From Sapria himalayana (lineage: Eukaryota; Streptophyta; Magnoliopsida; Malpighiales; Rafflesiaceae): a stretch of 64,000 nucleotides of DNA. Location: positions 60,116 through 124,115 of the forward strand of contig JAREIK010008192.1 in assembly GCA_029783825.1 (NCBI GenBank). The letters are read 5' to 3'. Below the pieces are notes generated by a model, which was not told the DNA's origin, did no database searches, and saw only the letters and a program-made list of their open reading frames with translations. Below are positions 1 through 14,034 of this stretch, piece by piece; the first letter of the stretch is position 1; each line of letters begins with the position of its first letter. The translations under genes were made by a program, and so were the position numbers.

Positions 1-177
1 TCGCTATTATGTTTCTTTCATGGCTAAATTATGAACTTCAATCGACTATAATGCATTTATATTTAATATTGCCTATCATCTAGTTTGTGTTTTCTTATTC
101 ACTTGTTATCTACATTAAAACATTCATTGAGTAGCCAAGTGATTTTACACATGGAACTTGATTGAGTATATATGTAC

Positions 178-535
178 ATGTACATTACAGTGTATATGTA
201 CATATATTATATGTACATATACATATATACTAGTATATATGTATAAGTATTTACATGTATATATGTAGATATTTATACATATACACTATAGTGTAAATGT
301 ATATACATGTACATATATACTATAGTTTATATATGTACATATACACTATAGTGTATATGTACATTTGACGAGTTTATATGTACATATAAATACTTATACA
401 TATATACAAGTATATATGTACAAATACATATATACTAGCGAATACATATATACTACTATATTTGTATATGTAAATATATATCAGTATATATGTACATATA
501 TATTATAGAATTATATATATTTATGACATTAAGGT
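178..535. repeat. TATATGTACATATATAC-type dyad array, left arm
   Basis: Dense, imperfect repeats of TATATGTACATATATACTA and ACTATAGTGTATATGTAC. Most units are themselves short palindromes (GTAC, TATA, CTATAG), so the stretch could extrude cruciforms. The mirror copy is at 17,050-17,418 and a related copy is at 26,055-26,450. No gene. Confidence 0.85.
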
Positions 536-840
536 TTGCAAAATCATGAGATAAAGTTTTCAGTGAAGTAGAATTTAGCAATTTTTGCATTAAATCAATA
601 ATTTGCAAGGTTTGTAGTAATCTAAAACTCTTCATCTGTTATATATGCTACTAAACTATATGTGTAAACCTATATATTAATATTTGTTTAACTATATAAA
701 ATTCTATATAATTATATATAACTATATTTGTAATTATGTATACATATATGTAAATCTGTTTATTTGTTTATAACTTTGAATATATTTATGTACAACTAAA
801 TATAATTACTTGTATGAATATATCTATATATAACTATATG

Positions 841-891
<51 letters not shown>

Positions 892-1639
892 CTATTTATA
901 ACTATATATACTATATGTACAATAACATATAACGATAAATAATTGTATCTTACTATATGTATAACTATAAAAACATATTACATTTAGAATATGAATTAAT
1001 TAGCTATAAGAATAAAAAAGTATAATTTCTGATTAATTAAAAAATTTATTTAAATTTTAAGAAAATAAGTATTTTTTTAATGAAATTATGATCATGAAGT
1101 ATCTGAAGATGATAACTTTTTAATTCAAATAAGTTAGAGTTAAGTGATAGGTTGGTCTGTTTAATATGAGTTAATTTTACTTTTTAGACATATATATTCT
1201 ATATCTTATATATGTCTAGATATAACAAGTTTCTCATAATATATTCATATATTATAAAATATATGAATATTATATAGCCCATATTTTATTTTATTTGCAT
1301 TTCATGTTTCTCATAATCATACTTAGACATATAAATATATTAATATATGACCCTTAGGTCCTCATTTACCAAATTTATATTTTGCCCATTTTCTTTTAGT
1401 TAGTTTTTTGGGTTTGGTCAATTTCTTATTTAACATATAATACTCAATTATATTTTTACATATTCATTTTCACTTGACATTTATCAATATAATCATATAT
1501 CATTTAATATTTATTAATTATCATTTAATCATTTCTTAATTTCTTAGAAAACCCCAAGTTTGGATTAATCCAACATTTATCTTATTTATTTGCCCAAATC
1601 ATTTTTTTTGGGCATTATATTTCATGCCATGATTAACTC
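536..1639. other. AT-rich intergenic, left arm outer part
   Basis: No gene seen. It holds ATAGTTATACATATAG-like units (640-960), a pure TG run (853-889) and, at 1,100-1,160, the mirror of module B sequence at 16,400-16,490. Its mirror is 15,941-17,050. Confidence 0.7.
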
Positions 1640-3350
1640 AAGGTTGTAAAATAATTATATTGTCTTTATCATCGATGGAAATGAGGACTCTACTAGCTCT
1701 TTGGGAGGATTGACATTAAAATTCACAAATAATATTTAAAATATTTTTGGGACTACATACAATCTCCCTCTTATCTAGGTGGATGTAGTCATGTTTGGGA
1801 TGATCTTTACCATTGAACATATAGGAAATTGTCTTTATCCTTTTTCAATAAAAAAATTGAAATTTACCCTTTTTAATACTGAGGATTTAAAAAACCTAGG
1901 GTCTGATGGGGTTTCCTTGAAATTTTGTAAACTTTCAAGGAAGTATATTAGAGAAGATGTTACTAATGCATTATAAGCATTTATTATTAATTGCAAAATC
2001 TTGGAACATATCAATCATGCATGTATTGTTTTAATACTTAAATCATTTCATGCATCTACTATTAAAGATTATAGATTGATTTCTTGTTGTATTGTCATTA
2101 ACTTGATCATATTTAAACTAATAATTTCATAAATCAAGTCCATAGCTAATGATTTTATTGACCAAACTTTGGTATACTAAGGAAGGTTAATAATGAATAA
2201 TTTTCTTCTTACTCAACATCTAATTAGGAGATATACAAGGAAGGGTATATCTCCTAGGTGTTTTAAGATAGACCTGCAAAATATCTTTGACATGGTAAAT
2301 TGGGTATTCATAACTGAGATATTGGATGCACTAAACTTCCCAAACAAGATCATCAATATTTTTTATTTGTGTATTTCAACCACCAGCTATTCCATAATGA
2401 TAAATGGGCATATGCATGAGTATTTTTCAGTAAAGAAAAGGTTTGACTTGTGATGATCCACTATCTCCCCACATCTTTATTATTGCTATGGAATACATAT
2501 CAAAACTAATTAATTATACCACTAGATACAGTTTTTTTGTTCCATCCATGATATACTAAACAATACTTTTCTCATCTTATGTATGTAGATGATCTTTATC
2601 TTTATTTTTTCAAAAAGAGAATGATCCTCTATTCATTCCTTATTAGATAGTGTCCAATTATTTTCTGAACCATCAGGACTACAAGGTAATCCTTCCAAAT
2701 TGAACATCTTATTTGGAGGGATAAAACTTGAGCACCATGAATTGATCATTAATAATTCTTATTTTTCACACATCAAACTTCCTTTTATATTTATGGGAGT
2801 TTCATAATCATCAAGTAGATTGATCACTTCACAATTCTTCTCTAGTCAATGAGATCTCTTCTATAATACAAGCGTGGGCTGAAAAACTATTGTCTGTCAC
2901 AAAGAGGATAGAGTTGTTGGATTTTATCATCCAAGGAATTGAGGATACTAGTTTTTACTCTTCCTCATCCCTCAGGCTATTGTTATTTCCATTGATAACT
3001 TGTGTAGAAAATTTTTATAGGGCTCCCCAACCATAGAGAGATATATATAGGCACAAGATCTCATGGAGCATGGTTTGTAACCCTATTTCTCATAGTGGGT
3101 TGGGTCTTCTTTTGATCAACCTAAAGAATAATAATTTTTTTCATTAAGAAACTATTGTGTATCAATAATAAATAGGATTCATTATAGATCCATTTGATCC
3201 AACATTATTATCTTGCCTCATATGATATTTAGAATATCTCCTCTCGAGATGATATATCATTTTAGAAAGCAATTATAATTATATGAGATTAGATTATTCA
3301 ATCTACTAGGAGCATTAAATATGCTAAAAGTATGATTTGTAAAAAAAAGG
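1640..3350 (+). pseudogene. L1-type LINE reverse transcriptase remnant (left arm)
   Basis: Broken reverse transcriptase of a plant non-LTR retrotransposon; such enzymes copy LINE RNA at the nicked target. Around 1,890 the frame reads GSDGVSLKFCKL, matching the KSPGPDGf..Fyk block before the RT fingers. Near 2,060 it reads IKDYRLISCC, the family's kDYRPISlcn motif. The 2,193-2,453 frame contains NFLLTQHLIRRY, ISPRCFKIDLQNIFDMVNW (RT block with the usual DLrKAFDsVnW) and TTSYSIMINGH, all in the LINE order. The YADD-like block is wrecked near 2,570-2,600, and a weak zf-RVT-like tail can be followed to about 3,350. Multiple stops and frameshifts; no endonuclease or ORF1 seen. Nothing of this is functional. 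Confidence 0.85.
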
Positions 3351-3544
3351 GGGAGGATAGGAAGAATTATTACAAATTATTACTTAAACTTTGTTCCACA
3401 TAACTCAAAAAGTTCTAGGTAATCTAAGTTATAATAATTTAAAATTCACATCCTTGAGCATGCCATCTTCACCTAGATGGATTCCCTTGGAAAATTATGA
3501 GTTAAAATTCAGCTGTTCACAAAGCTGAGTATCCTCAAATGTGA

Positions 3545-6500
3545 ATTGAATTAAAAACTTTGAAACCTTATTTTGGTAATGATCGCATTCTTGTTGGAGA
3601 TAGAGAACCATTACTAATTACTTACTATACTAGTAATGTATCTTTTGACATTCATCATGATAAATTAAATTTTAAAGATGTTTTAATAGTTCTTGAGATA
3701 AAAAATAATTTATTATCAGTTAGTCAACTTATTCATGATAATGTTTGTTATTTGAATTAAACTTTTTCTATTTTTTTTATCAAGGATTTCATATAGTAGA
3801 TAATGACAAATTATCATAAATAAGAATTCGTTTTATCCTTTAACATGAAAAAAGTAAAACTTATATTATTACAAAATCGAAAGTATTATACTCAAAAATT
3901 TGGTATGCTCATTTAGTGCATCCTAATTATGTCTTTTTAAAGAATTTAGAGAATAAAAAGGTTATTACTATTTCCAATTTGATAGTTAAGGATATTCCTT
4001 GCACTAATTATCAATTTGGAAACTATCACAAAGGTTTATTTAATAAATCAAAAACTACTATAAGTTTTCATCTTGAATAAATTCACAGTGATATATTTAG
4101 CACAATACTTCTTTTTTCCACCCATAAATTTTATACAATGTTATTTTTATTGTTGATTTTATCCGATACATATATGTATATCCTTTAAGCTACAAATCTA
4201 ATTTTTACACATGTTTTCTAAATTTTCAAATGTTTTTGAAAACCTTTTTGATAAAAACTTTGTAATATGATGGAGGAGATGAGTTTTTTTCAAGTAATTT
4301 TTCAAATCATTTGCTTCAATATGGGATAAAATAAATATCATATTTACATACCCATGAACAAAATGGATTAGGTGATTAGCTGAGATAAAATATTGACATA
4401 TTGTAGAAATAAGTTGTACCCTTGTTTTTCATGCAAATGTCCCTTTAAAATCTAGTTGATACCTTCTTAATTGCTACTTATGTCATATCTTATTAACAGA
4501 CTACATCTATTTTCTATTGGTAATATTTATCAATATTTTAAATTATTTGATTACCATCCAAGTTAGTATATCTTATGTGTTTTTGGTATACTCTTCATTA
4601 TTTATTTAAAACCTCTAACATGCACAAATCTTCAAATAAGGTTGTACCTTGTTCTTTCTTAGGATATAATTTCTTACACAAATTTTATAGATGTCTTGAT
4701 TTACCATCAAATTAGATTTACATTTCTCAACACGTAGTCAATGAGATTTGTTTTCTCTAAATAAAAAATGAATTATCTTTCTTTCATAATCTTTCCATTA
4801 CAACTTTTTCTAATCTTGATGAATAGCTTTCAAGAATTGTCTTTATTGTTAGCAATGATCCTAAGACACTAAAAAAATACTTTAAAGGTTCTCCATCATC
4901 ATACCTTCCATGCAAGAAGAACTTGCTACTATTCATGCTAATAACACTTAGGACTTTAGTGTCCAAACCTTCTAATGTTAATGTTTTTGGCAAAAAAATG
5001 GTATATTGCACCAAATTCAAATAATATGCTATGATTGATTGCTTTAAAGCATGTTTAGTTGCTAAGAGATTTTCCCAAATTCCTAGACTTGATTTTGGTG
5101 AAACATTTAGCCCTTCATGGCTATCACTAGTCATCTCATCCTTTCTATTGACAAGAATATTTTCCTAATTGGTTATCTCTTTGAGAAGATTTTCATGAAA
5201 TAATCTCCTAGTTTTATGAGAACAATCTGCTTGCATTGTGTTTGTCTTCTACATAAGTTTATATATGGCCATAAACAAGCCTCTTGTGCTTGGGTTGCTA
5301 AACTTTTGTCAAAAATCTTTTTTTTGTTTTAAATCCAATCAAGCTGATAACTCTTTATTCATTCATCACACTTACTCATCTTGTCCTCTTTCTTGTTTAT
5401 CTTGATGATATATTTCTTATTAGTAATGACCACTTTTTATATCTTACCTCATTACTTGACTAAATGATGATTTCTCTTTGAAGTATTTATGCAATCTCAA
5501 TTATTTTATGGGGATAGAGGTTAAAAATTTTCCAATGCCTCTTTTTTTAGTCGAATTAAATATGCACATGACCTGTTAGTTAAAACAAACATGCTTGATG
5601 CTACAAAAACAAATTTCCTCATTGTCCACAAACCTACTCCTCTCCCAAATGATGAGCATCTCACTAATCTTATTTCTTACCAATGACTTTGTGGGTCCCT
5701 CAATGTCTCACATTAACTCGCCTTAATCATAGTTATGTTGTAAACTTAGTAAGTCAACACTTCCAAAATCCAACCATGGACTTTTATGTAGTCAAACACA
5801 TACTTAGTTGCATCAAGGAAACCCTCACATGTGGTTTGAAATATTTATTATAAATTTCACTTACTTTTAATGCCTTTTGTAATGTAGATTAGGTAAGTCA
5901 TCCTTTTAACTCAACAAATTACTTTTAGTTTTTGCATCTTTCTTGAATCAAAATACATTAATTTTGCTTCAAATAAGTAACCTAATATCTTCCATTCTAG
6001 TGCATAAGTATAATATCACACCATGGTCACTATTATTACTAATCTCATTTGACTCCAATATCTTCTTCATGACATTGGCATTCAACTCGAACATCACCCT
6101 CTCTTTCTTCATGATAATCAAAATGTTATCCACACTTATTACATAATCATATTTTTCATGCTTGCATCAAACACTTTGAAATTAACTATCATGTTATTCA
6201 TGAAAATACAACAATTTTGGTTCCAAAAAGTAACCTATCATCTCCCACTCTAGTGCATAAACATAATATTTCACTATGGTCACTACTATTGCTGATCTCA
6301 TGTGACTCCAATATCTTCTCCATGACATTGGAATTCAAACCGAACATCAACCACTCCTCCTCTATGACAATCAAAATGTTATTCACTTATTACATAATCA
6401 TATGTTTCATGCTTGCATCAAATACATTGAAATTGACTTCCATTTTATTCATGAAAATGTCATGTTCAGCATTTTTTAACTCCGTCATCTTTCCTCTAAA

Positions 6501-6600
6501 AATTGTTGATATTTTCATGAAATTTTTCAATACCTCTTATTTAATGACTTTCAATACAAGTTTAGCACTCATTCTGTTGCATTTCCATGCTTGAAGGGGA
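3545..6600 (+). pseudogene. Ty1/Copia pol remnant (left arm)
   Basis: Nearly full-length but decayed Copia pol, domains in canonical order. 3,560-3,760: gag-pre-integrase region with LNFKDVLIVLEIKNNLLSVSQL (end of the protease-to-integrase linker). 3,900-4,200: integrase zinc-binding and IHSDIF motif. 4,330-4,430: the HEQNG-type block, then LGYNFLHKFYRCLD near 4,660. 4,960-5,130: start of RT, with FKACLVAKRFSQIPRLDFGETFSP. 5,225-5,470: YGHKQASCAW and the remains of the YVDDI catalytic block. 5,500-5,880: FMGIEVKNF and the strand leading to RNase H. 5,935-6,590: RNase H, partly duplicated. Many stops and frameshifts, so inactive. A purine tract GAAGGGGAG at 6,592-6,600 followed by TG looks like the polypurine tract and start of a 3' LTR, but no 5' LTR is present: a LINE lies there instead. 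Confidence 0.88.
5952..6457 (+). repeat. 253-bp tandem duplication in Copia RNase H
   Basis: Bases 5,952-6,204 and 6,205-6,457 are diverged copies of one RNase H segment (compare CTAGTGCATAA at 5,998 and 6,251, and the downstream ATGACATTGG blocks). The mirror copy in the right arm (about 11,120-11,625) carries the same duplication, so it is older than the palindrome. Confidence 0.88.
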
Positions 6601-8600
6601 GTGAAAATGAACATACTACGAATAAAACCAAATAGAGAAAGATCTAGCAAATAAATATTTTAAGAGATGACTATCGCCAGCAACAATCTTCATTTTACTA
6701 AAATATCTCTTTATATATTCTATTTTCCTAGAATCATAATCAGGATATGATCTTTGGATCAAAATTATGTCCTTTCTTTCTATATTTTATTTCTAGCCAT
6801 TGCCTTCTTAGCACATAAAAATATATGTAATACTGTAAATTAAACAAGTAAGTAATTATTTTTTCATTCAATCATGATTTAAGATCGCCTTTATCACATA
6901 TATGTAAATTTATATGTACATGCATATCATTTATAAAATTCACATATAAATATATACATCATATATAATAACATCAATATATCTATATATATTCATAGAT
7001 TTGCATACATATATGCATATGCATATATACATATGATGTTGTGTGTGTGTGTGTGTGTATAAATGGAGTAAATTTGCAATATATATATATATATATAACA
7101 ATGTATATTAATTTAGTTTTATGATGATGTTATGCAATATAAGTGGTGATTGAAGGAATCTTGAAGATTATCCAATACATTTGATGGTGGGATAATACTA
7201 TTTGATATATTTTCAATGATAATTACTTGATATTTGTTAGAATATTTTTGATCGACACTAATAGTTTTCCATTAAATGTGATGAAAATCTAACTTTTTTA
7301 ACAATTTTGTTTGAAATGTGATAAATATTCATGATTTTTTATCATTTTATATTTTTTTATATTTTTTATATATTGGTGATTTATTTTCAAATCGTTTTAA
7401 GACAACTTTTTATGACTTCAATTATTTATGAATATTTTTTTATTTTTTAAAAATTGTACAACATGTTCATATTTTAGTTTTATATACCATATTAAAATTA
7501 TTAAAAGTGTACATTATTTAACTTTTTACTAGCAAGTGTAATAAAAGTTTTTTCTCGTATTCAAAATGAACAATAATTTGTGGACATATATAAAATATCG
7601 ATATTTATATTTTGATGGAGTAAGATTGATTTTATGATGTCAAATATTAATGATTTGTTTTGGAATTATAAAAAAAAATCAAGTGTCATAAAACAAATGT
7701 TAACATATATCAAAATAAATCATATATCATTTAAACTCATATATCATTAAACAACTGTTTAATATTATTTAATATTATTGAAAATTATCAATTTGTATAA
7801 AAATCCAACAAATAAAATTGAAGATCATTGATATGTGGGAAAATTCAACTATGGGTGGGTGAAGATTCATCTTGCTTGCTCTTTCATTTGAGAGCTCTTC
7901 TTGCACATTTATAAAAGAGTTTTTATTTTCATTTTTTATCATTCAAATATTAAGTGTTATTAGTTTGTATTTTATTTTATTGTTTATTTTTTTCATTATT
8001 TCTTATAATTTTCTATTTCAAATTATTTGATGTATATTTTATTTTTGTAAGAGCAACACATATAATTTAATCATGAACTATAAAAATATGTTAACATATC
8101 TTACATATTTTTAGAAAATGATTGAAATTGATCAAAAAAATTCATATGCAATAATAAAAAGACGTATCATTAATAAAATTTGAATGTGATTGAAAATCAT
8201 AGACTTGTCATCAAATGCTACCAAACATATTCATCCTTCTCAAGTAATACCAAGAGAAATCATTGAATATTGCTTATTGAAAGCATATCATATATTATTA
8301 AAAAATTTCATAATATCATTAAAACTAAATAGATTCAAATACAAAAAAAAAATTATCAGTAGATTTCATTAAATATACATTTAAAAATACATCATATAAC
8401 ATTGAAATATGTCAGGATGTACAATAATGTATTAATGTTTTTGATTCAGGAATATATAAACTTAAGTCATTTTATCTTAAGATATGAATATATTCATTTT
8501 TATAAATGAATAAACTTGTTATCATAGTTATTGTTCTAGATATGAATATGAATTAATTCAAATTAGCTAGAGGTAAGTGATAAGTTAGAGCTATAAGAAT
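6601..8600. other. AT-rich inner arm, no gene recognised
   Basis: Contains a short GT run (about 7,038-7,058), TA runs and long A/T-rich text. Part just after 6,601 could be a Copia 3' LTR, but no partner LTR allows its end to be fixed. Short open frames here (for example 8,190-8,372 and its mirror 9,134-9,379) show no recognisable motif. Mirror: 8,960-10,977. Confidence 0.6.
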
Positions 8601-8770
8601 AACTTGTTAAAATACTTAGACATCAATTATTATTCTTTTTTAGAGGATATGAAGAATCTAGATGCATTGACTTTGTAAAAATTATATAAAATTTTTTTAA
8701 TGATATCTAAATTGTCTCGTGATCTTCTAATCTTTACTGTTTTATTATATATTAAAGTCTATCATATTTA

Positions 8771-8791
8771 TTATTGTTAATATAACAATAA
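8771..8791. repeat. Centre of palindrome
   Basis: TTATTGTTA (8,771-8,779) and TAACAATAA (8,783-8,791) pair around the 3-nt loop ATA. There is essentially no spacer between 8.8-kb arms. The neighbouring stem differs by two 1-nt indels in about 60 bp; the related single copies at 25.3 and 55.9 kb agree with the right arm at one of them (AAACAyAGTAAAG), so the left arm is the one that lost that base. Confidence 0.93.
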
Positions 8792-10977
8792 TAAATATGA
8801 TAGACTTTAATATATAATAAACACAGTAAAGATTAGAAGATCACGAGACATTTAGATATCATTAAAAAAATTTTATATAATTTTTACAAAGTCAATGCAT
8901 CTAGATTCTTCATATCCTCTAAAAAAGTAGAATAATAATTGATGTCTAAGTATTTTAACAAGTTATTCTTATAGCTCTAACTTATCACTTACCTCTAGCT
9001 AATTTGAATTAATTCATATTCATATCTAGAACAATAATGATGATAAAAAGTTATTCATTTATAAAAAAATTAATATATTCATATCTTAAGATAAAAATGA
9101 CTTAAGTTTATATATTCCATGAATCAAAAAACATTAATACATTATTGTACATCCTGACATATTCAATGTTATATGATGTCTTTTTAAAAATGAATATTTA
9201 AAGAAATCTACTGATAATTTTTTTTTTGTATTGAATCTATTTAGTTTTAATGATATTATGAAATTTTTTAATAATATATGATATGCTTTCAATAAGCAAT
9301 ATTCAATGATTTTCTTGGTATTACTTGAGAAGGATTGAATATGTTTGGTAGCATTTGATGACAAGTCTATGATTTTCAATCACATTCAAATTTTATTAAT
9401 GATACGTCTTTTTATTATTGCATATAAATTTTTTTGATCAATTTCAATCATTTTCTAAAAATATGTAAGATATGTTAACATATTTTTTATAGTTCATTAT
9501 TAAATTATATGTGTTGCTCTTACAAAAATAAAATATACATCAAATAATTTGAAATAGAAAATTTATAAGAAATAATGAAAAAAATAAACAATAAAATAAA
9601 ATACAAACTAATAACACTTAATATTTGAATGATAAAAAAATGAAAATAAAAACTCTTTTATAAATGTGCAAGAAGAGCTCTCAAATGAAAAAGCAAGCAA
9701 GATGAATCTTCACCCACCCATAGTTGAATTTTCCCCACATATCAATGATTTCAATTTTATTTGTTGGATTTTTATACAAATTGATAATTTTCAATAATAT
9801 TAAATAATATTAAACAGTTGTTTAATGATATATGAGTTTAAATGATATATGATTTATTTTGATATATGTTAACATTTGTTTTATGACACTTGATTTTTTT
9901 TTATAATTCCAAAACAAATCATTAATATTTGACATCATAAAATCAATCTTACTCCATCAAAATATAAATATCGATATTTTTATATATGTCCACAAATTAT
10001 TGTTCATTTTGAATACGAGAAAAAACTTTTATTACACTTGCTAGTAAAAAGTTAAATAATGTACACTTTTAATAATTTTAATATGGTATATAAAACTAAA
10101 ATATGAACATGTTGTACAATTTTTAAAAAATAAAAAAAATATTCATAAATAATTGAAGTCATAAAAAGTTGTCTTAAAACGATTTGAAAATAAATCACCA
10201 ATATATAAAAAATATAAAAAAATATAAAATGATAAAAAATCATGAATATTTATCACATTTCAAACAAAATTGTTAAAAAAGTTAGATTTTCATCACATTT
10301 AATGGAAAACTATTAGTGTCGATCAAAAATATTCTAACAAATATCAAGTAATTATCATTGAAAATATATCAAATAGTATTATCCCACCATCAAATGTATT
10401 GGATAATCTTCAAGATTCCTTCAATCACCACTTATATTGCATAACATCATCATAAAACTAAATTAATATACATTGTTTATATATATATATATTGCAAATT
10501 TACTCCATTTATACACACACACACACACACACACAACATCATATGTATATATGCATATGCATATATGTATGCAAATCTATGAATATATATAGATATATTG
10601 ATGTTATTATATATGATGTATATATTTATATGTGAATTTTATAAATGATATGCATGTACATATAAATTTACATATATGTGATAAAGGCGATCTTAAATCA
10701 TGATTGAATGAAAAAATAATTACTTACTTGTTTAATTTACAGTATTACATATATTTTTATGTGCTAAGAAGGCAATGGCTAGAATATAAAATATAGAAAG
10801 AAAGGACATAATTTTGATCCAAAGATCATATCCTGATTATGATTCTAGGAAAATAGAATATATAAAGAGATATTTTAGTAAAATGAAGATTGTTGCTGGC
10901 GATAGTCATCTCTTAAAATATTTATTTGCTAGATCTTTCTCTATTTGGTTTTATTCGTAGTATGTTCATTTTCACTC

Positions 10978-13900
10978 CCCTTCAAGCATGGAAATGCAAC
11001 AGAATGAGTGCTAAACTTGTATTGAAAGTCATTAAATAAGAGGTATTGAAAAATTTCATGAAAATATCAACAATTTTTTAGAGGAAAGATGACGGAGTTA
11101 AAAAATGCTGAACATGACATTTTCATGAATAAAATGGAAGTCAATTTCAATGTATTTGATGCAAGCATGAAACATATGATTATGTAATAAGTGAATAACA
11201 TTTTGATTGTCATAGAGGAGGAGTGGTTGATGTTCGGTTTGAATTCCAATGTCATGGAGAAGATATTGGAGTCACATGAGATCAGCAATAGTAGTGACCA
11301 TAGTGAAATATTATGTTTATGCACTAGAGTGGGAGATGATAGGTTACTTTTTGGAACCAAAATTGTTGTATTTTCATGAATAACATGATAGTTAATTTCA
11401 AAGTGTTTGATGCAAGCATGAAAAATATGATTATGTAATAAGTGTGGATAACATTTTGATTATCATGAAGAAAGAGAGGGTGATGTTCGAGTTGAATGCC
11501 AATGTCATGAAGAAGATATTGGAGTCAAATGAGATTAGTAATAATAGTGACCATGGTATGATATTATACTTATGCACTAGAATGGAAGATATTAGGTTAC
11601 TTATTTGAAGCAAAATTAATGTATTTTGATTCAAGAAAGATGCAAAAACTAAAAGTAATTTGTTGAGTTAAAAGGATGACTTACCTAATCTACATTACAA
11701 AAGGCATTAAAAGTAAGTGAAATTTATAATAAATATTTCAAACCACATGTGAGGGTTTCCTTGATGCAACTAAGTATGTGTTTGACTACATAAAAGTCCA
11801 TGGTTGGATTTAGGAAGTGTTGACTTACTAAGTTTACAACATAACTATGATTAAGGCGAGTTAATGTGAGACATTGAGGGACCCACAAAGTCATTGGTAA
11901 GAAATAAGATTAGTGAGATGCTCATCATTTGGGAGAGGAGTAGGTTTGTGGACAATGAGGAAATTTGTTTTTGTAGCATCAAACATGTTTGTTTTAACTA
12001 ACAGGTCATGTGCATATTTAATTCGACTAAAAAAAGAGGCATTGGAAAATTTTTAACCTCTATCCCCATAAAATAATTGAGATTGCATAAATACTTCAAA
12101 GAGAAATCATCATTTAGTCAAGTAATGAGGTAAGATATAAAAAGTGGTCATTACTAATAAGAAATATATCATCAAGATAAACAAGAAAGAGGACAAGATA
12201 AGTAAGTGGGATGAATGAATAAAGAGTTATCAGTTTGATTGGATTTAAAACAAACAAAAAGATTTTTGACAAAAGTTTAGCAACCCAAGCACAAGAGGCT
12301 TGTTTATGGCCATATATAAACTTATGTAGAAGACAAACACAATGCAAGCAGATTGTTCTCATAAAACTAAAAGATTATTTCATGAAAATCTTCTCAAAGA
12401 GATAACCAATTAGGAAAATATTCTTGTCAATAGAAAGGATGAGATGACTAGTGATAGCCATGAAGGGCTAAATGTTTCACCAAAATCAAGTCTAGGAATT
12501 TGGGAAAAACTCTTAGCAACTAAACATGCTTTAAAGCAATCAATCATAGCATATTATTTGAATTTGGTGCAATATACCATTTTTTTGCCAAAAACATTAA
12601 CATTAGAAGGTTTGGACACTAAAGTCCTAAGTGTTATTAGCATGAATAGTAGCAAGTTCTTCTTGCATGGAAGGTATGATGATGGAGAACCTTTAAAGTA
12701 TTTTTTTTTGTGTCTTAGGATCATTGCTAACAATAAAGACAATTCTTGAAAGCTATTCATCAAGATTAGAAAAAGTTGTAATGGAAAGATTATGAAAGAA
12801 AGATAATTCATTTTTTATTTAGAGAAAACAAATCTCATTGACTACGTGTTGAGAAATGTAAATCTAATTTGATGGTAAATCAAGACATCTATAAAATTTG
12901 TGTAAGAAATTATATCCTAAGAAAGAACAAGGTACTACCTTATTTGAAGATTTGTGCATGTTAGAGGTTTTAAATAAATAATGAAGAGTATACCAAAAAC
13001 ACATAAGATATACTAACTTGGATGGTAATCAAATAATTTAAAATATTGATAAATATTACCAATAGAAAATAGATGTAGTCTGTTAATAAGATATGACATA
13101 AGTAGCAATTAAGAAGGTATCAACTATATTTTAAAGGGACATTTGCATGAAAAACAAGGGTACAACTTATTTCTACAATATGTCAATATTTTATCTCAGC
13201 TAATCACCTAATCCATTTTGTTCATGGGTATGTAAATATGATATTTATTTTATCCCATATTGAAGCAAATGATTTGAAAAATTACTTGAAAAAAATTCAT
13301 CTCCTCCATCATATTACAATGTTTTTATCAAAAAGGTTTTCAAAAACATTTGAAAATTTAGAAAACATGTGTAAAAATTAGATTTGTAGCTTAAAGGATA
13401 TACATATATGTATCGGATAAAATCAACAATAAAAATAACATTGTATAAAATTTATGGGTGTAAAAAAGAAGTATTGTGCTAAATATATCACTGTGAATTT
13501 TTTCAAGATGAAAACTTATAGTAGTTTTTAATTTATTAAATAAACCTTTGTGATAGTTTCCAAATTGATAATTAGTGCAAGGAATATCCTTAACTATCAA
13601 ATTGGAAATAGTAATAACCTTTTTATTCTCTAAATTCTTTAAAAAGACATAATTAGGATGCACTAAATGAGCATACCAAATTTTTGAGTATAATACTTTC
13701 GATTTTGTAATAATATAAGTTTTACTTTTTTCATGTTAAAGGATAAAACGAATTCTTATTTATGATAATTTGTCATTATCTACTATATGAAATCCTTGAT
13801 AACAAAAATATAAAAAGTTTAATTCAAATAACAAACATTATCATGAATAAGTTGACTAACTGATAATAAATTATTTTTTATCTCAAGAACTATTAAAACA

Positions 13901-14034
13901 TCTTTAAAATTTAATTTATCATGATGAATGTCAAAAGATACATTACTAGTATAGTAAGTAATTAGTAATGGTTCTCTATCTCCAACAAGAATCCGATCAT
14001 TACCAAAATAAGGTTTCAAAGTTTTTAATTCAAT
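10978..14034 (-). pseudogene. Ty1/Copia pol remnant (right arm)
   Basis: Mirror copy of the left-arm Copia element, same domain order on the minus strand: linker and LLSVSQL at 13,819-14,019, integrase IHSDIF at about 13,480, the FKACLVAK and FGETFSP blocks at 12,450-12,620, YGHKQASCAW at 12,290, RNase H with the 253-bp duplication at 11,000-11,640. It differs from the left copy by substitutions (for example NIIPWS against NITPWS) and by indels; a 1-nt difference after 11,075 ends the open frame 28 codons earlier than in the left arm. Inactive. Confidence 0.87.

Larger units (their letters stand above)
1..8779 (+). repeat. Left arm of giant palindrome
   Basis: Bases from 1 onward are the reverse complement of bases running backward from 17,584. 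Landmarks pair one to one: the TG-dinucleotide run at 853-889 with the AC run at 16,694-16,726, the LINE fragment at 2,193-2,453 with 15,125-15,385, the Copia fragment at 3,560-3,760 with 13,819-14,019, and the sequence beside the centre. Summed coordinates of paired landmarks drift only from 17,585 at the edges to 17,562 at the centre, so there are few and small indels. Arms are not identical: single-base changes and 1-nt indels are seen, for example near 8,710-8,745 and at 6,499. The arm already matches at base 1, so it probably extends left of the window. Confidence 0.97.

Noticed and set aside
178..535. Replication origin or telomere-like sequence
   Set aside because: No telomere motif; TA/GTAC dyads alone do not support an origin.
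4784..5134. 116-codon minus-strand frame (and mirror at 12,444-12,749)
   Set aside because: The plus strand here carries the Copia RT start (FKACLVAK, FGETFSP); the minus frame is an antisense shadow.
11191..11379. 62-codon plus-strand frame beginning MNNILIVIEEEWL (and mirror at 6,198-6,386)
   Set aside because: Antisense to the duplicated Copia RNase H segment; conserved in both arms only because the palindrome is.
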